Shown here in pieces: positions 1 through 12,290 of a stretch of DNA of 64,000 bases; the first letter of the stretch is position 1, and every line of letters begins with the position of its first letter. The notes under the pieces were generated by a model, which saw only the letters and a program-made list of their open reading frames with translations, ran no database searches and had not been told where the DNA came from. Where the stretch lies: NCBI GenBank assembly GCA_030562195.1, contig JAUJPP010000003.1, positions 14,725,398 through 14,789,397 on the forward strand, given 5' to 3'. The position numbers were made by a program, and so were the translations under genes. This DNA is from Nipponacmea schrenckii. Taxonomy: Eukaryota > Mollusca > Gastropoda > Lottiidae.

Positions 1-79
1 ATATATCATCGATGCAATAATAAATTAACAAAAATGATAAGAAAATACATGTAAGTGATGTTCATTTATAAAAAATAAC

Positions 80-143
80 GCTACGAGCAGGATTTGAACC
101 TGCGCGGGAATATCCCATTGGATTTCGAGCCATCGTTTACCAT
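80..143 (-). pseudogene. tRNA-Ser (CGA-like) 3' portion, truncated
   Basis: Read on the minus strand this is the 3' part of a tRNA-Ser: the end of the D-loop, an anticodon arm with CGA in the loop, a long variable arm typical of serine tRNAs, a T-arm containing GGTTCAAATCC, and the 3' acceptor strand. A T-rich run just beyond (about 67-75) resembles a Pol III terminator. The 5' acceptor strand and most of the D-arm are missing, and one base appears deleted in the anticodon arm, so it cannot be functional. The break lies at the edge of the Helentron-like element starting near 148. It could also be a tRNA-derived SINE head. Confidence 0.7.
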
Positions 144-162
144 TTAAAACAAAAGAAAACTA

Positions 163-178
163 GAACTGTGAACAGTTC
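163..178 (-). repeat. Subterminal palindromic hairpin of the Helentron
   Basis: GAACTGT and ACAGTTC form a 7-bp stem with a 2-base loop about 15 bases from the inferred element end. The short copy has the same hairpin with one change (30437-30452). A short hairpin near the 3' end is a known feature of Helitron-superfamily elements. Confidence 0.6.
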
Positions 179-779
179 CGAGAGTGGCAAACAACCTCTT
201 TTTGTTCAAAAAATATACGCGAAGTTTTATTGTGTAATATTGTTACACCACAGTTTAAAGTAAATTGCATATTAATGAGAAAGTTGTTAAGGTTCCATCA
301 TAAAAATATTTACGGTCAGAATTGTCAATAATATTAATTTTTTTGACTAAAACAAGAGGTTGAAATTTAACTACTATATCAAACATGGATAGATGTTGTA
401 TAGCCCATTTAATATTTAGCAATTGCAATTTCTGTTTACAAAATATTTTTAGGTTGTCGAAATACGTTCATAGATGTAAGCAATTTTAGTTTAAGTATTG
501 TTGTTGTTAACTATTCTTGTTAATGATTTTTTTTTAATGGTACGATTGAACGCGGTTCTTGCTCAAAGTCGACTTTTCATTACTTGTTATTTGAATGCTC
601 ATTTGGAGGCACGATTCAAATATTTTCTTTCCCACCCTCCTCTCCCGATTTTGTTTCCGTTAGTATGTATTCGAATGGTTTGAGCAAGCATATTGTTGAA
701 AAAATAATCTGAATCCAATTATTGATTTGTAGTTATTGTGTATAGTTAAGTTAAATCCTGTAGTTTTTTATTTACTAGT

Positions 780-1070
780 ACTTATTTTTCTGAATTGCAA
801 ATCGTACTGTATTTTTTTTACATATATTAACATAGATTATCTATAAGATATAGACCTACTCCGTCATGATCCTTTTGTTTTAAAAATTCAAAATCTTTAT
901 TGGTAGAATAGCTATTACTTCGAGGATTATGATGAAAACGAAAACCATTTAACTTTAGTTTTGCCGGTGTTATAGAATTATTTAGACATGTCTCTGTTAA
1001 ACAAATAATATTTCCTCCTAAATTTTTGTGTTGTTTTGAAGATCCTTTATGTGAATATTTAAACCTTGAA
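780..1070 (-). pseudogene. Helentron C-terminal endonuclease-like remnant
   Basis: Directly after the helicase C-terminus, in the same orientation, the minus strand encodes HNVQGLNIHIKDL, a frameshift, then IICLTETCLN and GFRFHHNPRS. These match the start of an apurinic-like (exonuclease-endonuclease-phosphatase) domain. The ICLTE block carries the catalytic glutamate of the family. Frames break near 1018 and again below 840, and the catalytic C-terminal half is not readable. Helentrons, unlike classical Helitrons, carry such a domain after the helicase. Alternatively this could be a LINE endonuclease fused by chance, but the tight spacing argues against that. Confidence 0.6.
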
Positions 1071-3071
1071 CATTATGGAGAAATATATTTGTATCGGTTG
1101 GTTGGCTTTTATTTCTGGTTGTAAAAATTTATCCATTGCCTTTATTGCTTGTTCGATTTTTTCATCACAATACATGTTTTTTTCCGAAAAACCTTGTATT
1201 GTAAGACCTTTTAATGTTTTCACCCTGCTCAAAGCAACGTATGCTTGACTTGCTTGAAATATTTTTCCAGTGATATTACACCTTTATCAAGACTAAGACA
1301 TTGCACCTTTTGAATTGTAACTGCATAAGCTAGGCGCAAAGGAAATTGACGTCTTACATCGCCCTTGTAGTTAACATGGGGAATTTCATATCGCTCTAAT
1401 GCGATACTACCTTTTGGTACATTTGGTGGAAGTTGCACACTTTGTGTATTATTTTCAATTTTTCAATTATCAAATAGTACAAATATTTGGGTTGGCTGAT
1501 TATTCTGATCAGATTGTATGAACGTTACTGTACCGAAACTGCCATTTGTTAAAACTGCAGCAACATCTAAATTAATTACTAACATAACTTTAGAGCCAAT
1601 GCCTATTTTTAAGGATGACACTAATGGTGTATCGGTGTCTTTGACACAGGTGGTTTTAAGCATCATTTTTCCAGTTCTTGCATCTTTTGAATAATCTAGT
1701 ACACTTATGGAAACAGAATAAGGGCATTTTTCATCAATCATTCTAGAATTATAATCATCAACTTGTTGATTTGTAGAGAAAATATGCAGGCAATCATCCT
1801 CATTTCCAGTTACCCTACTTTCAAACATGTTGAGATCTGAATCAAGCATTGGTTAATTTTTTTTCTTTGTCTTATTCTATTCAAAGCCTGTGCAAAAGTT
1901 AAGTCATCTTTTTGTCTCATAATATCAGTTAGTTCAACAAGTTTGAATTTACCATTCCACAGATCAATGACATTTTCATGACATAGACTGTTACCTTTTA
2001 CTGGCCGTAGTCACCAAAACAAATAACACAGATATTTCCGAATAATTCTTCGTTATTTGTGCCTTTTATTTGAACCAATCGACCATGAATGTAACATAAA
2101 AGTTTATTGTCTACCATTGATATTTCGTCTATAATTAAAATTTGTAAGTTGTGGTATTTACATCTTAAGGTATTGGCAGTTTCTTGGCCTAACGGTTGGT
2201 ATGGTGGAAATGAGAAACCTTTTCTTATTGAGAAACTACTGTGAATAGTCGAAGCTCCAATATTAAAAGCACTAACGCCAGTTGGAGCAGTCAAGAGAAC
2301 AGTAATGTCATCTAAACTTTCCACAGTTTTAGCCAAAATTCTAGATGCTTCATATTGAATACCTTTGATAAGGTGGGATTTACCAGTACCTGCTGAACCG
2401 GTCTCAAAGGGCCGGGTTTTTTTTCCATTAACTTTGTCTAAACAATATTGACGAATTTCATAAAATACTCGAGATTATATTTCATTAAGGGATCTAAGCA
2501 ACGGAATGGCTTCAGTTTTTAAAATAGTGCTAATATTAGTCTCTGTTCGTACTCTGCTATTTGGACCTTTATCGCATAATATGTCGGGAATTTGTGGTAT
2601 ATTATCACCATATTCTTCATTTATATCATTTTCCGCTCCAAATGTTTCAGTTTCTATTCTGTTTTGTTCAGTTTCGGAGCAATATTAGCCCACGCATCTT
2701 CAAAATCGCCATTTTTTGCAATTATTTCAGATATGGAATCTATATCTATATCAGTTTGAAATCGGCTCCTGTTTTCTTCCACAACATGTCTTACTTGTAC
2801 GATTTTGCCAGATAATTTTATGTGACCTGATTTATAAAATTCTTCGTGGGTCCAAACGGCGGTGGTTTTAGTTGGGAATCAGAAGGTACGGTAGGAATAA
2901 CTGAAGGCTACTAAGATAATTATTTTCTGGATCTTTAGTTTCTAAGAATCTCGCATAACGAACAATAGCTGGCGAAGTTCTGGAACGTTTAATTATGTAG
3001 TCAAGATCATTTTGTAGTTCAAATGCTGGATTTTTTTCTGAATCAACCTTTGGATTGAAGGTCAAGGTCAT
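1060..3071 (-). pseudogene. Pif1-like helicase of Helentron, frameshifted
   Basis: This is a DNA helicase of the Pif1/RecD-like SF1B family, the helicase half of a Helitron-type RepHel protein. Reading down the minus strand, an upstream region contains RTSPAIVRYARFLETKDPEN, and GDFEDAWANIAP follows. Walker A is GSAGTGKSH (about 2375-2399). Then come TAPTGVSAFNIG, Walker B IIDEISMVD (~2120) and FGDYGQ. The C-terminal block QFPLRLAYAVTIQKVQCLSLDK (1320s) leads to AYVALSRVKTLKGL (~1230-1195). At least five frameshifts or stops split it, for example near 1450, 1850 and 2480. No host Pif1 role is implied. Confidence 0.85.
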
Positions 3072-3260
3072 TTGATATAGCCTTGTGAATTTTCAAAAAA
3101 ACTAAAACGGGTACCAAAAGAATTGTTGTCGATCATAATAGGCATATGTGTGGATAGCTTAGGTCAAGAACATTCTACTTGAAAAAAATTCAGGGTCATT
3201 GAAGGTCAAGATCATTTGATTTGGCCTTTTGAATTTTCAAAAATATTCAATCGGGCATTA
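3058..3260. repeat. Imperfect internal duplication in the Helentron flank
   Basis: A motif beginning AAGGTCAAGGTCATTTGAT and continuing into GAATTTTCAAAAA occurs at about 3058 and again at about 3203, roughly 145 bases apart. Only the second unit is kept in the short copy at 30637, so the duplication marks the place where the two copies diverge. Confidence 0.55.
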
Positions 3261-4032
3261 AAAAAAAATTCAAATTTGAAAATCAAAATTCTGTTTCGAA
3301 CAAATTTTAGATAAAGTAACAAGGTTTCGAAAAACACCAAAATCGGACAAATCGGATAAAAATTGGCGGACTTATTAAAATTTTGCTGAATGTTACCGTT
3401 CTGTGATGACACATAAAGTATCACTTCCGGTTTGGATTTTTTATTCTAAAAGGGTTCTAATTATGCCTGATAGTATATATGTATAGCTTTTGTACTGATT
3501 TCTTACACACATCGGAAGCTGGGTGACCCAACGCGGTTCTAAACAACCGGAAGTTCTCACGCAAGAACCGAAAGTAGTAGAATTTTTTTTATTATGCGGT
3601 TTTATATCTATAGGCAACTTCTCTATATTCTGTAACTTTCAAAGCGATCGGATAATTAGCAACAAAGTTATGCAATTATGCATATTATTATTATGCAATT
3701 ACTAACTAAAAATTACTGCGTAAAAATTTTAGTTTTATATATTCATTTTCTATTCCAGTACGTATCTTATCGTATTTTTCAAACCAAATTTCTATACCAT
3801 TTTCGAGTTGGGCTAGGGAGCTTCCCGAAAAAAAAAAGTCTAATGAAAACTATTTCTAATTTGCCACTCAATGAAAGAATGTATAGTGAGTCAATAAGAA
3901 CTACAAAGAAAAGAAATTCATACAAAATACAAACACATGATCGTATAAGCAAATGCACATGGTTGGAACCCATACTGTCATGTCAGATTATCGTGGATTT
4001 ACTTTCGGATTTCGGATGTTTGGATATGGTAT

Positions 4033-4526
4033 TCAGCTAGTTAAGAGTTGGTGATAGGGTTTAGTGTTATTAATAAGACATATAAATTTCTGAAGTGATG
4101 GAAAAGACCAAAACCTGCGATGAAAATATTTACGTCGTAAATGCACGTAGGCTGAGCAACGAAGTAGGAAATGATATTCATCTTCAAAAGAATTCACTCT
4201 GCAGCTTTGACATAGTCTTTTTTTTTTTTTGGCGTTCAGTTTTAGTATAACGACCTGTTTCGATCGCAAGTTTCATAGTGAAATCTACGCAATCTAGATA
4301 TTATTGCACGAGACTTGTGTTCCAATGGATTACAAAGGTACGAATCTAGTTTAATAGTATGTTTATACAATTTATAGAAACGGAGTTTGCTAGAACCACT
4401 GATAACAGATAACCAGTTTTGGATGAACATATATTCGATAAGGTTGTAAATTGTCGCTTTTTTTCGAGATTCGATTTGATTATACCATAAACTGGAGAGA
4501 CCTAAATTATCTAATGTTTTTAACAT
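4033..4526 (-). pseudogene. LINE C-terminal (post-RT zinc-knuckle) fragment
   Basis: The minus strand encodes the tail of a non-LTR retrotransposon ORF2. It has LKTLDNLGLSSLWYNQ followed by SRLRRFHYETCDRNRS, then after a frameshift RLCQSCRVNSFEDEYHFLLRCSAY. The C-x2-C...H-x4-C arrangement is the zinc-binding motif found after the RT domain in many LINEs. The frame break coincides with a T-run around 4219-4231. No RT core is present, so this is a 5'-truncated remnant. The family (CR1/L2-like or other) cannot be fixed. Confidence 0.7.
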
Positions 4527-4774
4527 GCCATGTTTATGCCCAATTTCGCCTTTTTATGTTCACATACTCCAGTAAAATGGAGTAGGTTTGCTTCAAAAAG
4601 AAATTATGTGAATTGTGTCTTCGAATCTAATAGCTAATTATGCGCATCTTTCTTGGCATGGCAAGTGGGTATAACCCCAACTGTTTAGTCTTGAATACAA
4701 TTTTAACTTAATTAACGCACGCCAGATTTAATATGAAACTGGATTTCCCTGTTTATCGATCGATGGTCATAAGG
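4527..4774. other. Receptor A upstream region, nothing recognised
   Basis: AT-rich sequence between the LINE scrap and receptor A. I see no reading frame, repeat or RNA gene. A 5' UTR exon of the receptor could lie here or further upstream but cannot be called. Confidence 0.4.
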
Positions 4775-4780
4775 TATAAA
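4775..4780 (+). promoter_or_regulatory. Possible TATA box of receptor A
   Basis: TATAAA lies 36 bases before the receptor ATG. If used, transcription would begin about 5-10 bases before the ATG, giving an unusually short leader. Such hexamers are common by chance in AT-rich DNA, so this is weak. Confidence 0.2.
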
Positions 4781-4815
4781 ATCCTGTAAGAAGGATTGCT
4801 TGTTTTAGTACAACC

Positions 4816-5523
4816 ATGGCTGACGTCGACGTAATAAGTAATTCAAACTTTAGTGAGACAAGTGATTTAAATATAACAGAAAGTTTTATGATATTTTTGT
4901 ACAGCATTATTTGTATTGTGGCTATTATTGGTAATGGATGTGTTTGCTTTCTTGTGTTTTCAAAACGACACATGCGAACAATTACCAATTTTTTTATAGC
5001 AAGTTTGGCATTAAGTGATATGCTTATGGCGATTGTGTGCATTCCGTTTACATTTGTCGCCAATTTGTTAGTGGAATGGCCCTATGGATACGCGTTTTGT
5101 CCTGTACTGACATATATACAAGCTGTTGTGGTGTTTTTGAGTGCTTACACAATGCTAGCTATAAGTTTGGAAAGATATGTAGCTATAATCTACCCTTTTC
5201 TACCTCGATTATCCAAACGGAAATCTATTTTTGTTATTTGTTTATGCTGGATATTATCATGGCTGACACCTTTACCAACTGTTATTACATCACGTGTTGT
5301 TGATTATTTAGATCCAATGGACAATACAACATCTGAATATTGTTCTGAAGTTTGGCCGACTAATAAACAGAGATTTTCTTATACAATAACTATAATGGTT
5401 TTACAATATTTCATTCCATTAGTCGTATTGATCTATACTTATTCTCGTATTGTACACATCGTATGGTTAAAAGATGTTCCCAAAGTGAATAATGCATCAA
5501 ACGAAGGGGACCCTCGGAAGAAG
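4816..5523 (+). CDS. Neuropeptide GPCR A, exon 1 (luqin/RYamide-receptor-like)
   Basis: This is the N-terminal 236 residues of a 354-residue rhodopsin-class receptor at the plasma membrane. The ATG sits in a good Kozak context (ACCATGG). N-glycosylation sites NFS (11) and NIT (19) precede TM1 (GNGCVC, about 26-48). TM2 has LALSD, ECL1 has the conserved W of EWPYG, and Cys95 and Cys176 are placed for the conserved disulfide. TM3 ends in ERY (119-121), a DRY variant. TM4 has CW at 144-145, and TM5 has YFIPLVVLIYTY. The exon ends after DPRKK at a consensus donor (AAG|GTATGT) in phase 0, before TM6. The CIPFTFVAN stretch and overall pattern resemble luqin/RYamide receptors. The ligand is inferred only from family likeness; NPY/NPF-like receptors are the alternative. 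Confidence 0.93.
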
Positions 5524-7811
5524 GTATGTACAATAATAAGGTTAATATGAACCAATTCAGGGTTTTTGATCTTTTTTTTTTCCTTAACCCCTTTTAAAAT
5601 CCTCGATCGAATGCATTGCCCCTTTTCCCTATAAAATCCTTACTATTTCGTGATTTTTCTTAGGCCTTCTCTCCATTCGTAAAAAATAGCCTGAATGGAA
5701 ATAACAACCTATTATTCTTATCAAATAAAGTTCAGCCAGTGCCTCAAAAGAGCCTCGTTACCCCGAAAAGGTAAAAGTAAATTTCACGTTGCCTTTTATA
5801 GAAGTCGTCATATTACGAACTATGATTGTATTCAAAAATTTAAGCTCGTGACAGATTTGTAATGATAATATTATAATCGGCCTCAGTTATTCCGAGATAA
5901 GACTTATAAGACTCATAACAAAACGTATCTCGAACGTCGCAAGATAACTGATACCTAGCAACGTGTTTATTAGCAACTGTAGATGTCTTCAGATAATTAA
6001 AAGTCAAGTATTTTATTAAACTCGTAAACAATGATGTTTATGATTATAATTATGTTTCTGATATGTGAAATTACCTCGTGTTAGAAAAAACATTGAACAT
6101 TAAATTATGTTACATGTACCTGTATTAGATTCACTCATAGATTTCCCGTTTGACACTTTAGTATTTGTGAATCATGAACAATTTGGATTAGCAGCCGGAT
6201 TTCTATGAGTGGCCCCAGTTCAAACACCTACAAACTGAAAAATAGACCCGTTACAGGAATACTTGGTAAATAAATAATCATGACATAAAGATGGTTGTGG
6301 GACAAATTTCGAGAGAATTAATGGTACATTTTTTTTATTATTCCATTAAATTCATGCAATATTTTCAGTCCTTTCACTAGCACCACATCTTGGCATATGG
6401 TACATGTATTGCCTTTACAATAATCTGGTAAGAAGTAAGATATTTGAATTGGATTGCTTTAATAACTATTTCATCCACCCAGTTGACAACATATGCATGC
6501 AATAAGGAAATGAATATGTGAAATGTATGTCAGTAGACCATTTAAACATAAAAGCTTTATAGCGATCATAATACTATAATTTCTCTGTTATAGCAGTTCA
6601 CTAAGTCGGAAAATAATACCGGTTTCTAATTCAGGGACATTTCTCACTGCACATCAATAGAAGGAAATGTGAACACTCATATTTGCATAGTTTCCGCAAT
6701 ATAGTGTTATTGATTTAAATAGAGAACCATATACAAATAAGAACGAAAACTGCAACAATAAGACGTTAGCAGATAAATTAAAATCTAATCCGTCATGACA
6801 AGGTTGAATCTGAACTCTTGATCTAATCATTCTAAAGAATCTATTCTTAATTGTATTTGGGAGGTATGTAAATATACAACATTACAACTTCGCAGTAGTA
6901 TCTTTATACATGGCGATGAAGTATGAAAATTAGTAGTCTGCGATAAGGAAATTCATTGAACAATTTATCAGCATTATTTTCAAAGCCTGCCGAATCATTT
7001 GAATACATAATAGTGCGAATAACAACTCTTAGTCGTCGGCAACATTACTCCCGATTGGATGTGTTTTCCGTCATTTTAAACATCTGGACGATCTTTATTT
7101 ATTAAATTTCCCCCTGACTGCAAGAGAAGGTGTCATCATTAGCCACTATTATGTCAAAATCAGTTTACTGGCATGATAGACGAATGGTGTTTTGATTCAA
7201 TTTTGATAAAACTGTGTAGACCTATAACTGTATGTATTAATCCTAAAATAAGCACTGCAATTTTTTATCATGAAAAACATAAGTGTTTTCGGGTGTATAT
7301 GACATGTGAACATGTTCTTTAACAAATTCTTTCAAACTGACACACTCGCTTGCAAATATATAAAATTATAGTTTTTCCAGAACAAATTCAGATTTTGCAT
7401 GTAACACCGCACTTTAAAATGAAATTTTAGCCCCCACATTCGATAATGACGATAATTGATAGGTAACAAGGTATAATTATTCTTTTTTTATTCTTTTATT
7501 ATGTATATGTTCCCGATTTTTTTTAAGCCAGTTGGTTTATTTGTCTTTCTTTTGTCTCCTATTTCATTATCACAAAGTGGGTGACAAACAGTATCGTGTA
7601 CGGCCATACATAACTTCTTAACATTAATGAAGTTAACAATTGATGTAAGGTGATAAATCCATATGCTTCAGAAGCATTTGGCATCACCAGATAATGGGCC
7701 GTTAACAAATTAGGGAGTTTGTGTTATCGCATTTGCAATATCGTATTTGTATTATTGGGTGTCATACTTTTTCGCATTTGATCTGTGATTTTGTATTATT
7801 TTCCTTTTCAG
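5524..7811 (+). other. Intron of receptor A
   Basis: The intron is bounded by GTATGT at 5524 and a pyrimidine-rich TTCCTTTTCAG ending at 7811. It is phase 0, between the third intracellular loop and TM6. I see no gene, transposon or clear repeat inside these 2.3 kb. Confidence 0.85.
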
Positions 7812-8168
7812 GCAATTAAAATGATGATTACAGTAGTGGGAATTTATGCTATTTGCTGGTTACCTTTGCATATTATCACCATCACAGAAGACGTAGTACC
7901 AACACTTTATGATGCACCTTATATGAGATGGGTTTGGACAGCAGCTCATTGGTTAGCAATGAGTAGTTGTGTTTATAATCCTTTGATATATTGGTGGATG
8001 AATTCCAAATTTCGAGACGGGTATAAAAGTATATGTTTAAGTTTAAGGCGTCAATCGAGTATTCGAAGAAAACCTTCATGGATTATCCCCGAGAGGCGCC
8101 CTCTTCAACACAATGACGTGCAAGATAGAGAATATATGTTAATGAAACCGAAGCCAGTGGAGGTGTAA
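7812..8168 (+). CDS. Neuropeptide GPCR A, exon 2 (TM6-TM7 and tail)
   Basis: This exon adds the last 118 residues and the stop. TM6 carries CWLPLH (251-256), TM7 carries [17 protein letters not shown] with the NPxxY motif (NPLIY), and helix 8 begins [10 protein letters not shown]. The tail is basic ([10 protein letters not shown]) and ends PVEV. Reading begins at the AG|GCA acceptor, keeping the exon 1 frame; an in-frame ATG upstream lies in the intron and is not the start. Total length fits a peptide GPCR. The HWLAMSS..YNP signature is shared with receptor B and with the luqin/RYamide receptor branch. Confidence 0.93.
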   Translation, partial: AIKMMITVVGIYAICWLPLHIITITEDVVPTLYDAPYMRWVWTAAHWLAMSSCVYNPLIYWWMNSKFRDGYKSICLSLRRQSSIRRKPSWIIPERRPLQHNDVQDREYMLMKPKPVEV

Positions 8169-8203
8169 CTGATTTTCTAATAATCAGATTGGTTTTGAAC
8201 CGA

Positions 8204-8209
8204 AATAAA
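8204..8209 (+). terminator. Poly(A) signal of receptor A
   Basis: AATAAA lies 36 bases after the stop codon. If used it gives a very short 3' UTR. Another AATAAA occurs near 8450. Confidence 0.45.
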
Positions 8210-11200
8210 ACTAAGGAAAAATCTACAGTGTCTATATTTCTTGAAAAAATAACTGGCGTCAATGAACGTAAATGAATTTATATTTGGAATAATATTAAAC
8301 CAAATTAACCAAATATGAGCCTTTAAGTTTGTGGCCAGAGGATGTTAATATGATAAGTCGACGGTGGGGTCGGTCATATAGTCTGATTTATACCTAAAGC
8401 CATCCAACAAAACAAAAAAAAGTGCTTATATTGGAAATCATACAATCTGAATAAAGTTAGGACGACGTTATCTGCCACACATATTTAAACAATTATTAGT
8501 AAACAATAGTATCGATAATACTTCCTCCGTTTCATTGTAAAGCATTTACTTGTACCGCAAGCTTCCAGTTATTGTGTAAGGTTATGATAGCAATTATGAT
8601 TATGACAGAAATATATATGTCGATTATTCCTCTAAGTGCAAAGTTAATGAAACGTATGGGATTTTAAGGAAATTGTGATTATTTAAATGATACAAAACCA
8701 GATAATATGTTTAAGTGCAACTCATAAAAGGTTGATATAGTTTGTTCATCATTCATTTTGATTATTCGGATATTTCATAATATAAAATAGAATGTTTCTG
8801 TCATTCTTCATATGCAAGGTTTGATCTTGACAAAAAGTAGCAAAAGAGGACTGGGCACATTGTCGCAAACTGTTAACTGCAAGAACAATTTTTACGAATA
8901 TTACTTTGTTTGTAGTTTCATCGTACTCACGATAGTACTAGATTTAACCACAGAAATGTTTCAAAGTGATAACTTTATGAGATCTTTCATTAAATCAAAT
9001 TCACCAACACAAAATAAGTTCGAACAATTAAGATAATGGGGTTTTCAATATTACTGTTGGTGTAAGAAGTGATAATATTATCACGTTTATTTATTAGATA
9101 AATTGTGAATAGTTAACGATATTAAACATCGATGTCATATAAAGAAAACATCCAATTATATATCATATGTAGAATTCCCAGAAGAGAATATCAATCATCT
9201 GAAGGATATTATAGTTTCTCCGTAAAACACTGATTTATCTTCGCATAAATATTACCCGATTCCTCAATTCTACAATTTTCAAAATCAACATGCACAAATC
9301 ATTGACACTTTGACACATCATTTATTTCCACGTTGTGTCTTTAGACGTCTTGAATTGATTTTAAGTGACCGTCAAATATTGAACTACTTCCAGTGCAGTC
9401 TAATTAAAATATAGACCTGACTTTCGTTCGTATTTTATTAGTTTCGTTTTGAATGTTTTTATTAGCTATTGGCTTTGTACGTTACCACTACAGTAAGGTC
9501 TAACACTGCCCTTCAAAACGGACTGAGACATGTTTATAAACTTCTTTCTAATATTCTTCGTATTCATTAACCATTTTCTACACACAATTTAGACAATGTC
9601 CAACCAATAAATCGGTCCATTACATTATATCTCAATTAACTTTCTTTATCCAGAATAGACAGTTCTTCTTACGATTGTATTCCAATGTAATCAATCGTCA
9701 GACATTAAGTCAATTTCGATTTTGTTGAGAAAAATATTCTTTAGGAGAGACAAAACCGTCCCTATATGGTAGGTAACGTTCGTTTTAAAAGCCCCTCTTT
9801 GCTTGGTTCCATTAGTTTTGATCCCCGCGACAAAACGTATATTGTCGTTCTGGTTTTGGGCCAAAATGCTATAAACGCTTCTTTTACCTATATATCGTGT
9901 AATATATTGTAAGACTGAGTTCAACACTAAATAATACCATGTGTATCAAATAGCGCCATACAAGGTCTTAGGGTAAACATTTTACGGGAATGGATGCAAG
10001 TCAAAGTTTGTTAGTAGATTTTTTACAATACTGTGACATTAAGAACTATGGCAACTAACATTTATGACTGATGTTCCTTATTCAAACTGTTAAAACGTTA
10101 ACAAAAACAACAGGATTACAAAATATTATCATGTAAAGCGAATTATATTTTGCGATTGCTTTCAAAATAATAAGTTGTTTGCTTTCAGGCTTTATTTGGA
10201 CAATATTCATATGAAATGTATTAAATTACAGGAAGGCAATAATCACAGAAAGGTTATTGATTCATATTTGTCTTTATTCATTTCCTTCACTACTTCACTA
10301 TGTACTGCAATATAACATATACATCTACTGCTATTATTGAAGCTAATCGCATCTACGTGGAGCATAAATACAAAAATTAATGGTGACACTTATTTCATAT
10401 TCAGGTCAAATTAACTTATAATCAAAACTTTTGAGCCCCATCTGTACGGGCACGCTTAGCAGGATGGTAATTAATTAAGATGTCGGATCATACAGATTTT
10501 TTTTTCGCTGTCGGGACCATGGGTATGAGGAAGAAACTTAATTCAGATGACCATGCAGGCAAATCAAATAAGACATAATCTGCGACTAAAGGAAACGATT
10601 AAATCCGACAATAGAAAAATGTAACGAGGCTGATAAAGATGAGACATAAGTGCTACAGATGATCATCAAAGTCTCCAGATGAGAAGAAAAGATTCCCGCC
10701 AATCAAATATCTTTGACATTAACCCTGTTTCTTAGTTGGACCAGAAATGAATAGTATTCACTATATCTGACAGAGTAGTTATAAATATCTATCTGTCAGC
10801 GTCATCAAGCCTTTATTCACAAATGTCGATGTTTTAATCATCGGCACATAATTCTAGGGATTGTTTCGGTGTTCCTCATTCATGAATATTTCTTTGTCGG
10901 ACATGTTTTGGTTAATCAAGAGTCCTCCTCTTTAATTGATTACATCTTATATAATCCCATGAATCAAGAGCCAAAAAGAATTCGCAACTTTAGTTGTTAA
11001 CCATACGACAAAAAAAAAATCTAATTTACAAATAATATTCAGTTACTGAAAAACTTCTCTCATTCGCCAGATAGTAACGTTTGCATAAATGTAATTGTTT
11101 CTTATGTTCAAACGTTTTGGGCTTTTCGATGCTTAAGAAAACTACATAAGTGACATAAATTTCCACTTAGTACTTTCACAGATGAAAATTAGACCACGAA

Positions 11201-11934
11201 AAGGATTACCTAGTTTTAAATTACCAGGGAATGTGGTTGGGTGTCAAGATAGAGGTGACAGACATCACCAATTCTATCGATTTTCTCGACAGTCTGATCA
11301 GTCCATATCTCAATGGAAATCTTAAGTCTGGCACGTACAATATTCGTCTAATCTGTGTTTTTAATCACACGGATTCTTAAATGATGAACTTTGATGTTCA
11401 CGCTGTCATTCTTGACTGATGGGTTGAACCATTTCGTTTTGTTGAGATTTGAACTTACGTTTTCTGTATTTTTTAAGACCATCTGCAACAAGCACTGCCA
11501 ATGCTAGGATATACAACACAGTAAATTATATTATTCTTCAGAAACAATTAACTTTAATCTTTATTTACATGTTTATAGGGTACACTATCAGGGAAAATTA
11601 CGAAAAAGTACTACATTTACATTTGTACAGTGTTAAAACCCATAGAAAAAGTAATTTCCAATCTTTTATGTACAATTTGAAGTAGTATGATAAATAAATA
11701 ATCATTTCAATTCAATAAAAAGAGGATATATTATACCGTTCAAGTGAATTCAATAAAATAATATTTTATCAATTATATACAATATAGTATTAATAATAAC
11801 TATAATATACAGTTTAATATCAAGACACAATTTCTCGCAGCGTAGAGTTTGCGAAAAATAATTGTATTTGGACAAATTCATTAAAATTTCATGATTTTTA
11901 GTAGACATAAAAAAATAAATGTCTGCATACATAA
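8210..11934. other. Intergenic, nothing recognised
   Basis: AT-rich DNA with only short chance reading frames, for example around 8812-9036, 9691-9927 and 11449-11685. None has a recognisable domain, signal peptide or splice context. No clear repeat or RNA gene was seen. Confidence 0.5.
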
Positions 11935-12290
11935 TATGGAATAAATATACTGATTGATATACAGATGTCTTATTTCATTATACTTGGGACAAACCATTAT
12001 CAAATGCATTCATTCTCAACATATTCTAGAGGACATAAAGGGCAAATTCTATCAATATATGGAATATCTTTCCATAATCCTTCCAGTATCATGAGTTTAT
12101 GACATCCGAAACGGAATTTACATAATGCTTTCTTTTATTTATACTTAATGGTCCAACTAGCCAGGTATTGTTCGACTTCAAGAGTTACTTTATAATATGA
12201 ATAATTTTTAAGTCTTGAATTACAAAGAATATTACTGTGCCATCAATATCAATTACTGACGGTATTTTAAGATCAAAAGGAAGGAACTGA
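11935..12290 (-). pseudogene. LINE C-terminal fragment
   Basis: The minus strand encodes YKVTLEVEQYL, then after a stop ALCKFRFGCHKLMI and DRICPLCPLEYVENEC. This is the post-RT cysteine motif (CPLC...ENE) seen also at 4033-4269 and 19840-20200. Stops and frame breaks are frequent and no RT core is present. It is a different, older copy than the one at 19.8 kb, judging by its decay. Confidence 0.6.

Larger units (their letters stand above)
148..3853 (-). mobile_element. Helentron-like (Helitron superfamily) element, decayed
   Basis: The outer limits are set by comparison with a shorter copy at about 30425-31277. Bases ~148-352 match its first ~205 bases and ~3200-3853 match its last ~640. The 2.85 kb between them is absent from the short copy and holds a minus-strand Pif1-type helicase followed by an endonuclease-like region, the order found in Helentrons. 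A palindromic hairpin lies close to the 3' (low-coordinate) end. Stretches 353-780 and 3072-3200 show no further coding sequence. Many frameshifts and stops show that it is dead. The Rep nuclease domain is not recognisable, so assignment to Helentrons rests on helicase plus endonuclease. Confidence 0.72.

Noticed and set aside
3855..3890. 5' half of the tRNA-Ser beyond the other end of the Helentron
   Set aside because: Only GAGTGG matches on the minus strand and the acceptor strand does not. Not enough to claim a split tRNA gene.
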